Source of the DNA: an uncultured Dolosicoccus sp.
GTDB lineage: Bacteria > Bacillota > Bacilli > Lactobacillales > Aerococcaceae
Direction: 5' to 3'
Length of the DNA stretch: 57,592 bases
Assembly (NCBI GenBank): GCA_945278685.1
Contig: CALYPW010000002.1
Location: 1-57,592, forward strand
The notes beneath the pieces were generated by a model that did not search any database, was not told where the DNA came from, and worked only from the letters and a program-made list of their open reading frames with translations. Below, in pieces: positions 53,309 through 57,592 of the stretch (position 1 is its first letter; every line of letters starts with the position of its first letter). Both the position numbers and the translations under genes were made by a program.

Positions 53309-54058
53309 TTAACTTTCATCAAACCAAGATCGATAATTGTCATTTAGCCATTGAACAACATCTAAAGAGTAAGCTTTCTGGAGATTCTCCTTTTGGATGA
53401 CTTCTGACATCTTTCCTTGACTGGTCCAGGAATCCCCTTGCAAGAGCAAGCCATGACTTCCAAATCGTCTTGCGACTAGCAAATCATGGGTGACTGTGAT
53501 GATTGCTCGTTCTTTCACTTGGCGCCATTTGTTCAGTAGTTCATAGAGTTGCTTTTGAAAATTTAAATCTAGATGGTTGTTAGGCTCATCCAGAATCAAA
53601 ATATCTGGATCTTGAGCCAACACTTGGGCCAAGTATACCCTTTGTATCTCTCCACCTGACAACTCTGTAATGGCACGGTTGGTATGGATCATTAAGTCCA
53701 TCATTTCTAAAGCCTCTTCTACTTTTAGCTGTGTTTGGGAAGTTGTTTCCTGGTAAGGATATCTGCCCATAGCAACGACCTCTTCCACCGTAAATCCATA
53801 GATTGGAATTGAATGCTGAGCCAGTACCCCAAAGCTTTGTGCGCGCTCTTTATCTGAATAAGTGATTAAAGGCTTTCCCTTTAGGAAGACCTCCCCTTCA
53901 TGAGCGATTTGTCCCAATAGAGCCTTCAAGAGCATGGACTTGCCAGAGCCATTCGGCCCTAAAACCATCCACCATTCTCCTGGTGACACACGCAAAGATA
54001 GGTCTGACACTAGCGAACGATCCTGAATGGCTACCGAAAGTTCCTTGACGACTAGCAC
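53309..54058 (-). CDS. Iron-siderophore/haem/cobalamin-type ABC transporter ATP-binding protein
   Basis: The 249-residue FecE/BtuD-like ATPase has Walker A GPNGSGKSM (about 34-42), the signature ITELSGGEIQRVYLAQ, Walker B ILILDEPNNHLD and the switch His (VTHDL). Its start overlaps the permease gene by 7 nt. It is the last gene of a three-gene importer; the cargo cannot be named from sequence. Confidence 0.93.
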   Translation of the reverse strand: MLVVKELSVAIQDRSLVSDLSLRVSPGEWWMVLGPNGSGKSMLLKALLGQIAHEGEVFLKGKPLITYSDKERAQSFGVLAQHSIPIYGFTVEEVVAMGRYPYQETTSQTQLKVEEALEMMDLMIHTNRAITELSGGEIQRVYLAQVLAQDPDILILDEPNNHLDLNFQKQLYELLNKWRQVKERAIITVTHDLLVARRFGSHGLLLQGDSWTSQGKMSEVIQKENLQKAYSLDVVQWLNDNYRSWFDES

Positions 54059-55062
54059 ATGTTCACCCTCTTCCTAATAAGGACACTTATCAACAGGAGA
54101 CTGCCTACGAGAGATGTTAGAGCTCCTATCGGAAGTTCCAGTGGCCTGAAAGCTGTCCGAGCCACCAAATCAGCAATTATTAAAAAAATGGCCCCATTAA
54201 AAATAACGCTGGGTATTAAAACATCATAATTCGCGCCAAAAAGCTTCCGAGAAAAATGAGGAACAATTAATCCGACAAATGCGACCCCACCCGCGATAGA
54301 CACAGCCACTCCGGTCATTACCGATGCCAGAATAAGTAGAAGGAGTCGTACCTGACGGACAGATACTCCTAAATTTTCTGCACGCTCTTCTCCCAAAGAT
54401 AAAATATTCAATTCGCGTTTGAAGTGAGTAGTAACACCCACTCCCAAACAGGCAGTAATGAGAAGAAGCCCTACGCTGTATGCATTGCTGTTTCCTAGGG
54501 ATCCCATGGTCCAAAAGACGATCTGTTTAATATCTTCTTCAAAAAACACCAACAACATAGTCAGAAGAGAACCTGTAAACATCGAAAAAATGATCCCTAC
54601 GACTAGAAGTGTTTGAGTGGAAATACGCGCATCTAACCGATTGACCAAGCCAAGAACGAGCATCACTGAGACAAAAGAACCAGCAATTGCCAAGACAGCG
54701 GTACTTCCAATAAAAGTAAAAGAAAATTGTGGTTTCAAAACAATCGCGACTGCCGCCCCCAACGCTGCTCCTCCTGTAATTCCCAAAGTTGAACTTTCTG
54801 CTAAAGGATTCTGCAATAATCCTTGTAGAATTAAACCAGACAAGGACAAAAGAATCCCCACAAGAGCCGACGACGCAACACGAGGTAAACGAATATGATA
54901 AAGAATCTGATCATTTTCCCGCAGAATTTCGCCTTTAGCTACCCACGTCTTAAAAAAATCGAAAACTTCTGAAATATGAATGGATACACTGCCAATTGCA
55001 ATACCCAAAATGAGTACCAGTAGCAATAAACCAATGTATATCAGTAGAGCGCGTCGTGACAT
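54052..55062 (-). CDS. FecCD-type ABC transporter permease
   Basis: The 336-residue protein has about ten membrane helices and the BtuC/FecCD signatures LPRVASSALVGILLSLSGLILQ, NPLAESSTLGITGGA and the cytoplasmic coupling region ERAENLGVSVRQVR. ATG 55062 is chosen (AAGGA 5 nt upstream); the longer frame lies over the binding-protein gene end. Only one permease gene is present, so a homodimer is expected. Confidence 0.94.
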   Translation of the reverse strand: MSRRALLIYIGLLLLVLILGIAIGSVSIHISEVFDFFKTWVAKGEILRENDQILYHIRLPRVASSALVGILLSLSGLILQGLLQNPLAESSTLGITGGAALGAAVAIVLKPQFSFTFIGSTAVLAIAGSFVSVMLVLGLVNRLDARISTQTLLVVGIIFSMFTGSLLTMLLVFFEEDIKQIVFWTMGSLGNSNAYSVGLLLITACLGVGVTTHFKRELNILSLGEERAENLGVSVRQVRLLLLILASVMTGVAVSIAGGVAFVGLIVPHFSRKLFGANYDVLIPSVIFNGAIFLIIADLVARTAFRPLELPIGALTSLVGSLLLISVLIRKRVNMC

Positions 55063-55087
55063 TGAGTTCCTTCTTTCATATAGATTC

Positions 55088-56011
55088 CTATGAGTCAGCA
55101 GGGCCGTATAAAATATCATACAATTCCTGAACTGCTTCCATCAAACGTGGCCCCGGGCGACTAAAGACATCTGTATCCACTTGATAGATTCTTTGAGATT
55201 CAACCGCTGGGATTTTTTCCCAGCCTTTTCTTTGACTGATTTCCTTGACAGCATCTGGTTGGGTATCTGTCGATACAATGACCTCTGGCGAACGTTGAAT
55301 AACTTGCTCTTGAGAGATTTCTGGCCATCCTCTTTCATGAGCAAAAATATTCTTTGCGTGGAGAACTTTTGCTAATTCATCCATAAATGTCCCTTCACCG
55401 GCGGTATACAAGCCAAATTCTAAAGGCGAAACTTCAAAATAAACAGATGGACCAATCTGCTCCTCGGCTTTGGAGGCATATTCGTCAAAAGTAGCTTGCA
55501 TTTTTTCAACCAATTGTGTAGCCGCAAGCTCTTCTCCCACTAGAAGTCCCAAAGTTTCGATAGTTGAATAAATATCCTCAATGCTTTGAGCATCTGAAAC
55601 GAAGACAGGAATACCTACTTGTTCAAGCTTGTTAACAGTTTCTTCACTGGCAGCCATTTGACCGATGAGGATTAAATCTGGGTCTAGATGAATGATCTCT
55701 TCCACGTTGATGATTCCTTCCGAACTCACGATGGGAATTTTTTCTACCTCTCGCGGATAATTTGCATATTCACCCCGACCAGTAATTTTATCCCCAGCTC
55801 CCAATTCATACAAAATTTCAACGTCCGATGGCAAAATGGCTACTAAATCATTGATGGTTTCCTGAACTCTCAAGGACTTTCCGCGAGAATCAATCACTTC
55901 AATTGCCGGTAAAGAATTTGTTTGTCCATGGATAGTTGCAGGCGAAGATCCTAGGAAAACAACTCCTAGAAATAAGATGACCAGCCACTTTATTCGTTGT
56001 CTTTCTTTCAT
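55088..56011 (-). CDS. ABC transporter substrate-binding protein, FecB/BtuF-like, without lipobox cysteine
   Basis: The 307-residue protein has an N-terminal hydrophobic signal (about 8-22) and the periplasmic-binding type III fold: VAILPSDVEILYELGAGDKITGRGEY-like region at about 52-77, IIHLDPDLILIG, then the second lobe. Gram-positive binding proteins are normally lipoproteins, but at the expected lipobox the sequence is VVFLGSSP, with S22 (codon TCT, 55946-55948) in place of Cys. It may be secreted, or held by the uncleaved signal helix. It lies 24 nt after tadA and 25 nt before the permease start. Confidence 0.92.
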   Translation of the reverse strand: MKERQRIKWLVILFLGVVFLGSSPATIHGQTNSLPAIEVIDSRGKSLRVQETINDLVAILPSDVEILYELGAGDKITGRGEYANYPREVEKIPIVSSEGIINVEEIIHLDPDLILIGQMAASEETVNKLEQVGIPVFVSDAQSIEDIYSTIETLGLLVGEELAATQLVEKMQATFDEYASKAEEQIGPSVYFEVSPLEFGLYTAGEGTFMDELAKVLHAKNIFAHERGWPEISQEQVIQRSPEVIVSTDTQPDAVKEISQRKGWEKIPAVESQRIYQVDTDVFSRPGPRLMEAVQELYDILYGPADS

Positions 56012-56034
56012 TTTTACCTCCTAATTTTTCTGAA

Positions 56035-56586
<552 letters not shown>

Positions 56587-56600
56587 CTATTCCTCCAATA

Positions 56601-56635
56601 AAAAAAGCTCGCGCCTCACTTGTAAGGCGCGAGTT
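56601..56635 (-). terminator. Terminator-like hairpin between the small membrane protein gene and tadA
   Basis: GC-rich stem CTCGCGCCT/AGGCGCGAG with an 8-base loop and seven T on the minus strand. The tadA ribosome site follows the T-run at once. Confidence 0.88.
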
Positions 56636-56642
56636 TTTGGTA

Positions 56643-56984
56643 TTAAAACATGTCTGAAACTTTGTCTGTCACTTGATGGGTGGCATGCTTTGCCTGCTTG
56701 ATAAAGTTATCCAGAGCATCATGCGTACTGTCTTTTACAGCGTCTGCTTCATTGGATAGTCGAACTAAACGATTCACGTCACTGTCAGATAAATGATCCA
56801 CAGCATCTACTAGAGCTGCTGGAGCATTTAAACGGTGTTTGACAAAGTACTTTACCTTTTCACGGTTAATTAATGCTTCCACTCGTGCACGGGCGCTCTC
56901 ATCCAAATATAGGTACAAAGCTAGACCTGCGACTGTCACAGCTGATCCCAACAACACTTTGGCCAATATGCTATCTTTCTTCAT
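56643..56984 (-). CDS. Small membrane-anchored protein of unknown function
   Basis: I do not recognise a named family. The 113-residue protein has one N-terminal membrane helix (about 8-26, AKVLLGSAVTVAGLALYLYL). A helical, charged cytoplasmic or extracytoplasmic part (REKVKYFVKHRLNAPAALVD) follows, with a C-terminus of YtxH-like amphipathic helices rich in Ala, Asp and His. The ATG follows GGAGG by 8 nt, and an extended -10 lies upstream, so it is very likely expressed, probably monocistronically with read-through into tadA. Confidence 0.8.
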   Translation of the reverse strand: MKKDSILAKVLLGSAVTVAGLALYLYLDESARARVEALINREKVKYFVKHRLNAPAALVDAVDHLSDSDVNRLVRLSNEADAVKDSTHDALDNFIKQAKHATHQVTDKVSDMF

Positions 56985-57021
56985 AGTAATCCCTCCGATA
57001 TTGATTCTTTCTTACAAATTT

Positions 57022-57027
57022 AGTATA
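57022..57027 (-). promoter_or_regulatory. Predicted -10 of the small membrane protein gene
   Basis: Minus strand TATACT with a TGA extension (TGATATACT), 38 nt before the ATG; the -35 is weak. Confidence 0.5.
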
Positions 57028-57061
57028 TCATAATCCCTAAAGGGACTCGTAATAAATATGA

Positions 57062-57592
57062 TTATTTATTTTTACTTCGGTTGGTAATATTGATCTTTCC
57101 TTGGCGACCACCAATGGTGATTTTATCACCTAATTCGATCTCACCACTTAATAGGAGCTCGCTCAATTCATCTTCAATTTGACGTTGAATGGCTCGGCGA
57201 ATCGGACGGGCACCATATTCAGGATCAAAGCCTTCTTCCGAAATTATATTGACAGCTGTATCTGTGATACGTGCACTGACTTCCAGATCCTGTAAGCGTC
57301 CAATAATTTCCTGGGTCTGCAATTTTACGATTTCGTAAATTTGTTCTTTGTTTAGGCTATGAAAAACGACTGTCTCATCAATTCTGTTTAAGAACTCCGG
57401 TCTAAAAGCGATTTTGAGTTCTTCATAAATTCTTCTTTCCATTTCTTCGTGGTCATCTTGGGAAGATTTTGCCCCGAAACCTACGGATACATCGTCACGA
57501 ATGGCTGTAGCACCAATATTTGAAGTCATGATGATGATCGTGTTGGTAAAATCTACTACGCGTCCTTTAGAATCGGTGACATGGCCATCATC
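57062..57592 (-). CDS. clpC: ClpC-type AAA+ protease ATPase, C-terminal part only
   Basis: ClpC unfolds proteins for ClpP. The 176 visible residues begin inside the second AAA domain: a D2 sensor region DFTNTIIIMTSNIG, arginine-finger area FRPEFLNRIDETVVFH and sensor 2 YGARPIRRAIQ, with the usual C-terminal D2-small domain. The N-terminus, N-domain and D1 lie beyond the right edge, so ClpC is inferred rather than ClpE or ClpB; the C-terminal length fits ClpC. Confidence 0.88.
   Translation of the reverse strand, partial: DDGHVTDSKGRVVDFTNTIIIMTSNIGATAIRDDVSVGFGAKSSQDDHEEMERRIYEELKIAFRPEFLNRIDETVVFHSLNKEQIYEIVKLQTQEIIGRLQDLEVSARITDTAVNIISEEGFDPEYGARPIRRAIQRQIEDELSELLLSGEIELGDKITIGGRQGKINITNRSKNK

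Overview
The window reads as a chromosome segment of a low-GC, non-sporulating Gram-positive bacterium of the order Lactobacillales, probably Aerococcaceae or a close relative (an inference from gene content, not from a database match). Pointers are the walRK-H-I-J-htrA operon, long-form HPF, RNA polymerase delta subunit, a CTP-sensing pyrG attenuator, a Met T-box, type B L31 beside rho, a short SRP RNA upstream of dnaX, two c-di-AMP receptor genes and no sporulation genes. No prophage, insertion sequence or CRISPR array was seen. Most of the window is core genome.

Layout. 1-2711: end of hpf and the comFA-comFC pair. 2761-11683: the essential wal regulon (walR, walK, walH, walI, a DUF2207 membrane protein, walJ, htrA) on the minus strand. 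11697-14427: an L,D-transpeptidase, a decayed CNNM transporter gene and plus-strand cbpA. 14425-20922: a metallo-beta-lactamase-fold hydrolase, alr, acpS, cshA, murF and ddl, a cell-envelope block. 20942-23466: an unrecognised 254-residue protein, lemA and an ArAE-type membrane protein. 23486-32989: rpmE2, rho, murA2, a BASS transporter, fba, a decayed membrane-protein gene, tRNA-Pro(GGG), pyrG with its attenuator, rpoE and ywiB, following the rpoE-pyrG-fba-murA2-rho-rpmE order of Bacillus with insertions. 33192-37885, plus strand: lipL, a ywfO-like HD protein, a GntR/FCD regulator, birA and bioY (lipoate and biotin metabolism). 37950-40034: metN-metI under a Met T-box. 40059-44807: an AcuI-like reductase coupled to a decayed sugar-isomerase gene, an aminotransferase, a CoA-disulfide-reductase-like flavoprotein and ridA. 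44912-53266: ydcF-like gene, then a replication and translation operon (dnaX, ebfC, recR, tmk, darA, holB, yabA, yabB, yazA, rsmI) led by the SRP RNA gene. 53309-57592: a siderophore/haem-type ABC transporter set between tadA and the SRP RNA, a small membrane protein and the end of clpC.

Main points. (1) The CTP synthase has Ser at position 381, where the glutaminase nucleophile is normally Cys, while its His504/Glu506 pair is kept; its leader is a textbook reiterative-transcription attenuator. (2) The iron-type substrate-binding protein has Ser where a lipobox Cys is expected. (3) Three genes are visibly decaying, two of them by single-base losses in homopolymer runs plus nonsense changes. 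(4) Four terminator-like hairpins lie 15-36 nt upstream of a start codon with no room for a new promoter, and a fifth lies in the cshA leader. (5) A DUF2207 gene sits inside the wal operon. I found no wholly new multi-gene system; the altered CTP synthase, the intra-operon hairpins and the unannotatable 254-residue protein beside ddl deserve most follow-up.
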